Source: Thermicanus aegyptius DSM 12793
GTDB taxonomy: Bacteria; Bacillota; Bacilli; Thermicanales; Thermicanaceae
NCBI RefSeq assembly: GCF_000510645.1
Contig: NZ_KI783301.1
Span: 2,146,420-2,210,419, forward strand
DNA length: 64,000 bases
Direction: 5' to 3'
The translations under genes and the position numbers were made by a program. The notes beneath the pieces were generated by a model that was not told where the DNA came from, ran no database searches, and saw nothing but the letters and a program-made list of their open reading frames with translations. Positions 23,247 through 30,604 of this stretch are shown here, piece after piece. The first letter of the stretch is position 1. Each line of letters begins with the position of its first letter.

Positions 23247-24305
23247 TTAGATTTTTGCCTTTGTACCCGCTTTTCCCGCTGAAACACCAATTCGTTCGAG
23301 GTTATCTAATTCTTTTTCCAAATCATTGAGTGATCTTTCTTCTTTTTCGCTATCTTGATATTTCTTACGTTGTTGAAACGCGTGGAGAAGAATGTGTTGT
23401 TTATCTTCCTCAAAATCTTCTAGATATTTATAAATATTTATCTTAGCGGGCTCAAGCCATATCGATTTCTGTGTCTCGTGTGATATTTTATAGAACCCGC
23501 TATCACTTAATTTACCTGCCCTATAAACCTTTCCCTCGATATTTTTCATTACTTTTTTCTTGCTACCATAACCCATGTACTTGTACTCCCAGTTCCACGA
23601 AAGTAATGTTTTCTCACTATCATCTTCTTCTGCGAAAGTATAATATCCGTATTCCGCTGCATAACGCGATTGAAACGCATTTTGTCGCACGTATATTAAT
23701 CCTTCGTTTTCTGCAATTGCATTAAATATATTTTCGATTGCTCTATCGTAATATTCGGGCATGATTGACATTTTTATCCTGGATTTATTTGACACTACAG
23801 ATATACCATATGAAAACGCTACTCCTACTTTTAAACCGTCTTTACTTACCTCATAGGAATTACGCCGACCCCAAAGGTGCTTTGTCCAACTTGGCTGTTC
23901 GATTTGTGGCCTTTCCTTTTTTCCGGTGTGCATTTCCTCCATCTCTTTTGTCGTTTTCTCAAAAATTTTTTTTAAACGCTTAATTTCCCTTTTTACATCA
24001 TTATAAGTTCCCTTTGTTATGAATTCTTCATCGACAAATAATCGCACATCCCCACCTTCCAGAGGCATCGAGATTGAATATCTATCTTTTATTTTAGCCG
24101 TTATTCCGTATTTATGGCCTTCTTGAACCATTTCCTCTGCAACCGGGAATTTTTTTAAATCAATAAAATGGCCAAATAACTTAATTTCATTTTCCTGACT
24201 TTTTTCCTGCATATATCTCTCTCTTATTTTTCTCAAAACACGTTCCTTTTCTCGCTCTGTCGTAAACGGAGAAGTAAGAACCCCCATATATTCCCGTTCA
24301 TCCAT
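23247..24305 (-). CDS. Hypothetical protein with shared C-terminal tail (tagged protein 1), 352 aa
   Basis: I do not recognise the body. It has a helical N-terminal region with YNDVKREIKRLKKIFEKT, then a mixed domain (KVGVAFSYGISVVSNKSRIK and aromatic-rich strands), and no membrane segment. The last 30 residues contain LEKELDNLERIGVS and end in KAKI, a tail almost identical to that of the next two upstream genes although the bodies look unrelated. Its setting just upstream of a VirD4 protein suggests export or shared regulation. Ribosome binding site: AAAGGAAGAATAAAAAATG. Confidence 0.7.
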   Translation of the reverse strand: MDEREYMGVLTSPFTTEREKERVLRKIRERYMQEKSQENEIKLFGHFIDLKKFPVAEEMVQEGHKYGITAKIKDRYSISMPLEGGDVRLFVDEEFITKGTYNDVKREIKRLKKIFEKTTKEMEEMHTGKKERPQIEQPSWTKHLWGRRNSYEVSKDGLKVGVAFSYGISVVSNKSRIKMSIMPEYYDRAIENIFNAIAENEGLIYVRQNAFQSRYAAEYGYYTFAEEDDSEKTLLSWNWEYKYMGYGSKKKVMKNIEGKVYRAGKLSDSGFYKISHETQKSIWLEPAKINIYKYLEDFEEDKQHILLHAFQQRKKYQDSEKEERSLNDLEKELDNLERIGVSAGKAGTKAKI

Positions 24306-24347
24306 TTTTTATTCTTCCTTTCCCTTTTTATCCCTTTTTGTCCCTTT

Positions 24348-25076
24348 TTATAATTTTAATCCCTTCCCTGTTTTTTCTTCCGAAACATCGATTCTCTCCA
24401 GATTATCTAATTCTTTGCCCAATTCGCCTATCTGTTCTCCCTCTTGCGAGTTTGTTATTTGAACCTTCGGCGCAGGAGGGAGGAAGTAATATGGTGAGCG
24501 GCAGTGATAATCGGTGGCCTTCTCTTTTGCAGCCTCGATAGCATTGTTTAAGTATGATGGAGGTTCCACATCCCATTCGCCGTACTTAAATTGATGTATT
24601 GCTTCCATTTCCGCAAAGGTGGCTGGGTGGCCGTACTCAACATAGTGCGAGTATGATCCCAAAAAGCTCTTGACCGCTTGGTAAGTATCCGGCAAAAGCC
24701 CTTCTTCTCCATAGTCATATATTGCTTTTTTTATTACCTCCTCCTTGGGGAGAAGGTTTTCGGCTGTTTCAACCAGCTTTTTGGTGCGCTCTTCCCCCTC
24801 CCAGACATTTTTTATTCGCCACACAGTGATCGAAAAGTCTCTTCTGTGATGGCTGGCGTCGATTACAATGTCACCTTGTTCAACAGCAAAAAGTGCGTGT
24901 TCGCGGCAAGCCAGGTCACCGCGATTTCGAATGTATACGGCTCTTTTCTTGGAACCGTCCGCATTGCATACTATTCTGGAACTCCCCGTATTTGTATAAC
25001 CGCCGCCGGATTCCCAAATGGCAGGAAGCCCCTTATTTGTAGTGTCAAGTTTTACCTTTTTTACTTCCATTAACAT
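24348..25076 (-). CDS. Hypothetical protein with shared C-terminal tail (tagged protein 2), 242 aa
   Basis: The N-terminal domain has GLPAIWESGGGYTNTGSS and an RGDLACREHALFAVEQGD motif that I cannot place. A helical middle and a proline-rich linker (PPAPKVQ) follow. The C-terminus reads LGKELDNLERIDVSEEK and ends in KGLKL, matching the tails of its two neighbours. There is no signal peptide. Two in-frame ATGs two codons apart follow AAAGGAG; either may be used. Conserved His, Cys and Asp residues in the N-terminal domain could hint at an enzyme. Confidence 0.7.
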   Translation of the reverse strand: MLMEVKKVKLDTTNKGLPAIWESGGGYTNTGSSRIVCNADGSKKRAVYIRNRGDLACREHALFAVEQGDIVIDASHHRRDFSITVWRIKNVWEGEERTKKLVETAENLLPKEEVIKKAIYDYGEEGLLPDTYQAVKSFLGSYSHYVEYGHPATFAEMEAIHQFKYGEWDVEPPSYLNNAIEAAKEKATDYHCRSPYYFLPPAPKVQITNSQEGEQIGELGKELDNLERIDVSEEKTGKGLKL

Positions 25077-25091
25077 CCCACTCCTTTCGCG

Positions 25092-26351
25092 TTATATCTT
25101 TAATCCTTTTCTTGGCTTTTCTTCTGCAACATCGATCTTTTCCAGATTGTCCAATTCTTTTTCCAATTCGCCCACCGGCTTTGCTTCTTTCACAATATCC
25201 TCAGGTATTACCTCTCCAAGTTTTACCGATTGCGAGTGCGTCATTGCAACCGTTGCTCCAGTGCCTGGTTGATAAAGTGCTACCGCTTTTGTAGTCCCAT
25301 GATATGCCATTGTTGCCGATGCCGCCAGCCAATTCGGCATTCTCCCGGATAGTATGACTTTCGATCCCATTGGCAATTCCGGCGGAAAAGCATTATCTAA
25401 GTCCTTGGGGTTTAGCGGCTCGGATGGATCGTTTTGTTCAACCTGCACGATATGCCAATCTTTATTCTTTAGCACTGTCCATTTGAGATTTTCTCCACCC
25501 CCCATTCCACTCGGTTTTTTCATCCCGATTGGAACGTATCCGTCCGGTGAGTTTACCGATACCGAATTCGGGTGTAGTTCGTGCGTGATAGAAGCCACAA
25601 GCCACGCAGGTGCCGCTCCATTGATTTTTATGTGCATTCCTTCCGGAACAGGCTTGTTATGCATGATCTGTGATAATTTAACGAGATCTTCTCCCGTCCA
25701 TACGATTTGCTCCACTTCTTTTCCGTTTGGTAACGTCCTTTTTATAGGTTTTTTCCCCAATTCATCCGCCAGCTTTGAGATTTCCAAAACATTTTCCATT
25801 TTTTTGTCCTCCTTTAACTCATTTTCTTTTAATTTAGATTCTGGATTTATCGCCTTAAAGAATGCAACTGCGGATGCAAGAGCCTTGTCTGCGGGATTGA
25901 ATTGGTCTAACCCATTTAATCCTGAGTATTTAATTCGGTTGATATGCGGGTCGATCCCATTTTGGCGCAAGATAACTGATACACTGTTAAGTGAGATAGG
26001 GTGTGGTTTATACTGTTTGCGGTTTTCCGGATCGTCCTGTATTACCTGATCAAATAACCTTTCTACGTCAATAATTCCCTTGTCTACTACATGGATCGAA
26101 TTTTTCATATGCTTCATATAAAATTTCCAGAAATCGTCTCTCATCTCCCTTCTTGTTTTGTATTCCCTTAATTCTCCTAAAACCGGTAAGACTGTTTCTC
26201 TTACTCTTCTGTTTTCTATTTGATCTTTTTCGGCGATTCCGGCAAAACGATCTATTTCTTCGCCTTCTTCGTTTAATACAACGGCTCCAACCGCATAAAC
26301 CTCACCATAAGGCCCGTCTGATTCAACATTAAATGAAAGTATCTTTGCCAT
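25092..26351 (-). CDS. Degenerate DEDD exonuclease-like domain fused to tandem Csx3-like domains, with shared tail (tagged protein 3), 419 aa
   Basis: Residues 1-170 resemble DnaQ-type 3'-5' exonucleases (ILSFNVESDGPYGEVYAVGA). The first catalytic Asp is Asn8 and the usual final HNPxDD motif reads FNPADK, so activity is doubtful. Residues 217-280 and 290-390 are two Csx3-like domains. The second has VILSGRMPNWLAASATMAYH and QPGTGATVAMTHSQSVKLGE, closely matching the ISGRxPIWL...YDPxxGAVVVxSHS pattern of Csx3/Crn3 ring nucleases that degrade cyclic tetra-adenylate. The Asp of YDP is Gln here. The C-terminus LEKELDNLEKIDVAEEK ends in KGLKI, as in its neighbours. An internal ribosome binding site precedes Met185. 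A hammerhead ribozyme lies in the leader. Confidence 0.75.
   Translation of the reverse strand: MAKILSFNVESDGPYGEVYAVGAVVLNEEGEEIDRFAGIAEKDQIENRRVRETVLPVLGELREYKTRREMRDDFWKFYMKHMKNSIHVVDKGIIDVERLFDQVIQDDPENRKQYKPHPISLNSVSVILRQNGIDPHINRIKYSGLNGLDQFNPADKALASAVAFFKAINPESKLKENELKEDKKMENVLEISKLADELGKKPIKRTLPNGKEVEQIVWTGEDLVKLSQIMHNKPVPEGMHIKINGAAPAWLVASITHELHPNSVSVNSPDGYVPIGMKKPSGMGGGENLKWTVLKNKDWHIVQVEQNDPSEPLNPKDLDNAFPPELPMGSKVILSGRMPNWLAASATMAYHGTTKAVALYQPGTGATVAMTHSQSVKLGEVIPEDIVKEAKPVGELEKELDNLEKIDVAEEKPRKGLKI
25797..25817 (-). promoter_or_regulatory. Internal ribosome binding site and start (Met185) in the Csx3-like gene
   Basis: On the minus strand AAAGGAGGACAAAAAAATGG, a textbook site for this element, lies inside the reading frame and would start a 235-aa protein holding both Csx3-like domains and the tail. 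It suggests two ancestral genes fused, or that two products are made. Confidence 0.6.
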
Positions 26352-26391
26352 TTATATTCCTCCCTATTTTTTCGTTTACTTTTTGCGGTTT

Positions 26392-26449
26392 CCCGCGATC
26401 CCCCTTTCGGGGGATTTCGTCCGGTGACCAGCCGGACTCGTCAGGCGGG
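26392..26449 (-). ncRNA. Hammerhead ribozyme (type I topology)
   Basis: On the minus strand all core elements are present in order. Stem I 5' strand CCCGC (26449-26445) is followed by CUGACGA (26444-26438) and stem II GUCCGG/CCGGAC (26437-26419). Then come GAAA (26418-26415), stem III AUCCCCC/GGGGGAU closed by a GAAA loop, and the AUC cleavage triplet ending at 26397. The stem I 3' strand GCGGG (26396-26392) closes the structure. Cleavage between 26397 and 26396 would leave the downstream mRNA with a 5'-OH about 45 nt before the exonuclease/Csx3 start codon. That new 5' end can refold as GCGG-GAAA-CCGC. Confidence 0.88.
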
Positions 26450-26456
26450 TTGGACT

Positions 26457-26579
26457 TTATAATGGGAAGCGGAGCGGTATGACGTGGTGACATCTGCCCT
26501 GTGCCATAGAGTATCTACTTATCCGGTTGTCGAAGTGTTCAACCGACCGGTTTCCCACATTGGATTGGAGAAGTTTCAT
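26457..26579 (-). pseudogene. Remnant of a group II intron reverse transcriptase/HNH domain, 40 codons
   Basis: The reading VGNRSVEHFDNRISRYSMAQ followed by GRC and HHVIP matches the C-terminal region of bacterial group II intron-encoded proteins, where RSxEYxDNRISxYxxQxGKC precedes an HCHHxxP zinc/HNH motif. Here the stretch between GRC and HHVIP is missing, as if by internal deletion. The rest of the protein is absent. No clear domain V was found. It directly precedes the hammerhead ribozyme on the same strand. Confidence 0.5.
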
Positions 26580-26647
26580 GATTTCTCCACTAATGCTGGG
26601 TTTAAGTTTCCCTATGAGTAGTTTCCTTTCCTTGTTTTACCTCCCCC
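26580..26647 (-). other. Non-coding stretch upstream of the ribozyme
   Basis: This follows the stop of the 224-aa gene and leads into the intron-protein remnant. A small hairpin TGGAGAA/TTCTCCA spans about 26567-26589. No gene is seen. Confidence 0.35.
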
Positions 26648-27322
26648 TTAAATATTTTTCATTATTGCATATGCTTCCATTTTTTCGTTCCAGATTCGCT
26701 TGTTTTTCCTCGCTGGAACGGGGAAGCCGAGATCCTTAAGATGAAGCCACGCGTTTCTATTGCGGTCATCTTTTTTTGTTTTTATCCATCCTGTCGGTGT
26801 CCCAATCCATACATTTATTACCTTGTCGAATTTGGCTACCACAAGCCCACCCTCATCTTTTCTTACAAAGTTAATAGAATCAGTAGGGGGCTGAGGCAAA
26901 TGCCGGATGAGTCTTCTTTTTTTAATACGGTCATATCGCGCCCATCTTTTAGGAAGCGTAATTCTGTATGCTGTTTCTTTATCATCTTTTTTTATGACCA
27001 AGTACGGGTTGCTTCCGTAGGCCACTTTTTTTGCTATTTTTCTTGCCGCGAATACATAAATGTGTTTTCTAAATCTCCATGTGTACCAAGACACAAAAAG
27101 GTACGTCGTTTCTGCTTTATCCCAGTAAGATCTCGCCACATGCCCGCCGTCGCCTTCCGCATATCCAAAAGGGGTTCCGGTAATTTCGCGAACAAGTCTT
27201 TCAATCTTTTCATTCGGAAATAGCCGAGCTCTCGCTCCTTTTTCCGCTTCATCCACGGCGGAAATAATAATTTTCTTTGTTTCTTCTTCCGTATAAAAAT
27301 TAAAACGTTTCTCAACTACCAT
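26648..27322 (-). CDS. Hypothetical basic protein, 224 aa
   Basis: The ATG at 27322 follows AGGAGGAAGAAAAA. The protein is rich in Lys, Arg, Trp and Tyr, with segments SWYTWRFRKHIYVFAARK and WARYDRIKKRRLIRHLP that look nucleic-acid binding. No family is recognised. It is the first gene behind leader L4 and therefore heads the tagged-protein/virD4 operon. It lacks the shared C-terminal tail. Confidence 0.6.
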   Translation of the reverse strand: MVVEKRFNFYTEEETKKIIISAVDEAEKGARARLFPNEKIERLVREITGTPFGYAEGDGGHVARSYWDKAETTYLFVSWYTWRFRKHIYVFAARKIAKKVAYGSNPYLVIKKDDKETAYRITLPKRWARYDRIKKRRLIRHLPQPPTDSINFVRKDEGGLVVAKFDKVINVWIGTPTGWIKTKKDDRNRNAWLHLKDLGFPVPARKNKRIWNEKMEAYAIMKNI

Positions 27323-27364
27323 TTTTTCTTCCTCCTTTTTTTTGCTTTTTTTGTTTTTTTTTAA

Positions 27365-27618
27365 AAAATAAAAAAGGCGATCCCCGCTTTTAGCAGAAAT
27401 CGCTCTTTTAAACACAATAAGGGTCTGAAAAAAACAGACCCGTTTAACAAAAGCTATGCGCATACCACCATTGATGGTACTTCGGTGGTACTTACTTTGT
27501 TCCCCTCTTCCTGTAGTGGAAGATGAGACTCAATACCTTATCCGTTTCGCTCCGAATGAGCGAAACTAATAAATTACAGATTATAATTTAATTTTATCCT
27601 ATCCATTGATCTTGTCAA
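27365..27618 (-). promoter_or_regulatory. Repeated operon leader, copy L4
   Basis: The minus-strand promoter TTGACA (27613-27618), 16-nt spacer, TAAAAT (27591-27596) is followed by TTTCGCTC...GAGCGAAA and CTTCCACTACAGGAAG hairpins. A TATGCGCATA palindrome, a GGGTCTG/CAGACCC hairpin and a GGCGAT-type hairpin (partly degenerate here: AGCGATTTCTGCT) precede the T-run. It drives the tagged-protein/virD4 operon. Confidence 0.8.
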
Positions 27619-27884
27619 GCTTCTTTAGCCCGTTTTAGGTATCTTTCGTGGAAATATGCCTGGCATTTCGAACAATATTTGGGACTGGTTTTATTTTTAT
27701 GTGAAGATACCGGATAATCCATCGGTCTTCCGCATTGAGGACACAAATCTTTTTTTGCCCTTTCTTTCGCATATTTTCTCCGTTTTTCCCGATCCCTGCA
27801 TTTGGGCGAGCAGTACAAATGCCTGGGATGTTTGGGCACAAATTTGGTCGTGCAATCCGAAGCCATGCACAGGCGTTTTTCCAT
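27615..27884 (-). CDS. Zinc-finger protein, 89 aa
   Basis: Eight cysteines form two fingers: CMASDC...YCSPKC and LCPQCGRPMD...YCSKCQAYF. The protein is otherwise Lys/Arg rich, consistent with nucleic-acid binding. Its stop overlaps the -35 box of leader L4. It starts 14 nt after the 459-aa gene and shares its operon. Confidence 0.7.
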   Translation of the reverse strand: MEKRLCMASDCTTKFVPKHPRHLYCSPKCRDREKRRKYAKERAKKDLCPQCGRPMDYPVSSHKNKTSPKYCSKCQAYFHERYLKRAKEA

Positions 27885-27898
27885 CCTGTCCAGCCCCC

Positions 27899-29278
27899 TT
27901 AATCCCTTAACTTTCCAGCAATATTCATTAATATTATCGGTATATTGATGTTACGCTCAAAAAAGATCGGCTTTCCTTCTCCTATCGCATATGCTTTTGC
28001 TTCCCACATGGCGATATGGGACACAAACCGGGTCAGGATCACCAATATATCGCTTTCGTTCAGCACCCGATAGAAATCCTCGTCGTTTTCCTCTCCGTTA
28101 TGGGTGAGTATACTAAAGGGATACTGGAGCTCTCTTGCCTGCCTCCCCCGTTCTCCACCGATGATCCCAATTATTTTCCCGGCGAGCGCAGAAAGGTCAA
28201 TTGCCTCCGTTTGTTCGATTTCAATTCCTGCATCTTGTGCTTCTTTTATCTCCGGTTCCTCGTCTTTTTCGTCCAATGGTCGTGATTTCAATTCCTCTAT
28301 TAGCTCACGTATAAAACTTTTAAGCTCCTGTATCTTCCGGATGTCCCTTGGATCTCTTTCGTAGATCTTTTCCCCACTTTCCTCCAAAAGGCGTATCTTC
28401 TCATATGCCCGGTTTAGTTTTTCATCTCTTTCTTTAATTTGGATTTTAAGCTCTTCTATAGAGTGGACGTATCTTGTGATCTTTTCTTTCAGCCTTTCGT
28501 TTTCCTCGGTCAATTGATGAATCCTTTGAAAAAGGAATTCGTTATCTCCCTTTCCCTTTCTGATTACCTTTCCAATCCATTTTGTGCGTAGGGGTTCCAA
28601 AGCTTCATCCAGAGGTAAATGAAGGACAAAAAAGCGGGTGCGTAGTTCTCCGATCTTTTGTATATCTATTTCCGGCACCCAAGCTAGCGGTCCAAGATCA
28701 AGCAGGTGATCATAGACGATCTCCCGATTAGCCGCCTTTAGAAATGCCTTTTGTTTGTTTGGTTCCGTTATCCTGATTATTACCTGTTTTCTCAGTTTGC
28801 CCTCGGTTTGTTCCTTATCTACAGGTTCGCCAACCGCTATTAGCCCCTGGATGAGTTCATCTTTTTTCAGTTCCTGGATAATTTTGCTGAAGTGTTCCAC
28901 TCCATAGGAGAGAAATTCTTCCCAGAATTCCTCCTCATGTTCACGGAAGATTTCATGCCTTTTCCTATGGCCTTCCTGCATCTTTTCATATTCTTCAGGG
29001 GGGATTCCTACGTTATATTGGATTCCGATGGTTTGTATGGTCTCCTTACGCAATTCATCGTAGTAGGTGAGGCTGGAGGGAAGGATTGCTTCTCCGCATT
29101 TCGAGCAGGGGATGGGAAAGATTTGATGAACTACTTCATCCATTTTTTGCTCCACTTCCCGATATGGAAGTTTCCCGTAGTCGTAGATTTGTTTTTTCTC
29201 TACATTATTGCACCTTTTGCATTTTCCGACCATGAATACTTTTATGTGTATGGGTGCACCGAAAAAGGATTTGTCCAT
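27899..29278 (-). CDS. Zinc ribbon, coiled coil and DUF2325-like C-terminal domain, 459 aa
   Basis: An N-terminal four-cysteine zinc site (CKRCNN, CSKCGEA) is followed by a mixed region. Residues about 240-320 are a coiled coil (LTEENERLKEKITRYVHSIE). The C-terminal domain IIGIIGGERGRQ...ESDILVILTRFVSHIAMWEA...EGKPIFFER resembles DUF2325, a Rossmann-like domain found in predicted regulators and defence-associated proteins. Its role is unknown. It is divergent from the secreted nuclease gene. Confidence 0.65.
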   Translation of the reverse strand: MDKSFFGAPIHIKVFMVGKCKRCNNVEKKQIYDYGKLPYREVEQKMDEVVHQIFPIPCSKCGEAILPSSLTYYDELRKETIQTIGIQYNVGIPPEEYEKMQEGHRKRHEIFREHEEEFWEEFLSYGVEHFSKIIQELKKDELIQGLIAVGEPVDKEQTEGKLRKQVIIRITEPNKQKAFLKAANREIVYDHLLDLGPLAWVPEIDIQKIGELRTRFFVLHLPLDEALEPLRTKWIGKVIRKGKGDNEFLFQRIHQLTEENERLKEKITRYVHSIEELKIQIKERDEKLNRAYEKIRLLEESGEKIYERDPRDIRKIQELKSFIRELIEELKSRPLDEKDEEPEIKEAQDAGIEIEQTEAIDLSALAGKIIGIIGGERGRQARELQYPFSILTHNGEENDEDFYRVLNESDILVILTRFVSHIAMWEAKAYAIGEGKPIFFERNINIPIILMNIAGKLRD

Positions 29279-29414
29279 TTTGCCACCCCTAAAATAAAGA
29301 AATGTCTTTTGTTTTTATTGTACTATATTTTTTCCTTCTGTTCATCTCATGAGAAGGAAAGAGGCTATTACCGGAGAAATAATGAGGTATGTAAGAAAAA
29401 GGAGGAACACCCGA

Positions 29415-30590
29415 ATGAGAAGATTTATTGTGTTTTTCTCTATTTTTATCCTGTTTGCTGCATGGTTTGCCCAAACTGATCATGCCGAACCTTCTCAAAA
29501 TATGATTCGTGTTTATGTTGATGGAAACGAAATTGCTTTCGATGTATCTCCCAAAGTGGTGAATGGTCGGACCCTAGTCCCCCTCCGACGAATCTTTGAA
29601 GCGCTCGATTCAGAGATTACTTGGGATGGTGCAACACAAACCGTTACCGCAGTTAAGGAAGATACAAAGGTAGTTCTTACTGTGGGAAAGACCAAAGCCA
29701 AAAAAGGTGACAAAGAGTTTACTCTTGATGTTGCCCCAACAATAACCAACGGTCGGACTTTGGTTCCCCTTCGTTTTGTTGGAGAAGCCTTGGGTGCCAC
29801 GGTCGGGTGGGACGGGACATCGAAAGTGGTGACAATTGATTCCGCTCCTAAGAAGGAAGTCAAAGTGTTGGAGGTTGTTGACGGAGACACGATTAAAGTG
29901 GACTGGGACGGTAAAGAAGAAACCATTCGTTTCATCGGAGTGGATACTCCTGAAACCGTCCATCCTACCATTGGGGTGGAAGAATACGGAAAAGAGGCTT
30001 CTGACTACACCAAATCAAAGTTGAATGGACAAATGGTTCTTATTGCTAAAGATATAGAAGAAAGGGATAAGTACGGAAGATTGCTCGGATATGTATTCCT
30101 TGCAAATGGAACCTTTTTCAACGGAGATCTTGTTTCAAACGGATATGCGAATGTGTCCACGTTTCCGCCTAATGTGAAATGGGTGAAGCTATTTACCTTT
30201 TTGGAAAGTGAAGCGAGAAAAGCAAATCGAGGATTGTGGGGTTCTGAAAAAAAATCTCCCGACGCCACGAATAAAGGTGACACCGGGAAAGTAATTATAG
30301 AATCTCTTGATCTTAATGATGAGATTGTGATCATCAAAAATAGCGATACAAAAGATATAAACATGACAGGATGGAAACTGGTAAGCACAGAAGGAAATCA
30401 GACCTTCCAGTTCCCGGATGGATTCGTACTGAAAAAAGGAGCTTCTGTTAAGATAGTAAGCGGCAAAAATGCCGCCCCAAGAAACGGAGTGTTGGTCTGG
30501 ACGAAGGCATTTATCTGGAACAATGAAGGGGATAAAGCTGAGCTTTATGATTCGTCCGGGAAATTGGTTAGCCAGGCCGGGAAAAATTGA
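29415..30590 (+). CDS. Secreted thermonuclease with stalk and lamin-tail-like domains, 391 aa
   Basis: A signal peptide (RRFIVFFSIFILFAAWFAQT) is followed by two copper-amine-oxidase-N-like stalk repeats (NGRTLVPLRRIFEALDS and NGRTLVPLRFVGEALGA). A staphylococcal-nuclease domain follows, with VDGDTIKV, IRFIGVDTPET and ERDKYGRLLGYVF carrying the catalytic Arg/Glu/Arg pattern. A C-terminal beta sandwich (INMTGWKLVSTEGNQTFQFP) is lamin-tail-like. The ATG at 29415 follows AAAGGAGGAACACCCGA. It probably degrades extracellular DNA or RNA at the cell surface and stands alone on the plus strand. Confidence 0.85.
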   Translation: MRRFIVFFSIFILFAAWFAQTDHAEPSQNMIRVYVDGNEIAFDVSPKVVNGRTLVPLRRIFEALDSEITWDGATQTVTAVKEDTKVVLTVGKTKAKKGDKEFTLDVAPTITNGRTLVPLRFVGEALGATVGWDGTSKVVTIDSAPKKEVKVLEVVDGDTIKVDWDGKEETIRFIGVDTPETVHPTIGVEEYGKEASDYTKSKLNGQMVLIAKDIEERDKYGRLLGYVFLANGTFFNGDLVSNGYANVSTFPPNVKWVKLFTFLESEARKANRGLWGSEKKSPDATNKGDTGKVIIESLDLNDEIVIIKNSDTKDINMTGWKLVSTEGNQTFQFPDGFVLKKGASVKIVSGKNAAPRNGVLVWTKAFIWNNEGDKAELYDSSGKLVSQAGKN

Positions 30591-30604
30591 CGTTCCCCCA
30601 GCCA

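Noticed and set aside
26390-26460. Hairpins considered as group II intron domain V
   Set aside because: The AGC triad and the expected 34-nt two-stem form are absent, whereas every hammerhead core position is satisfied.
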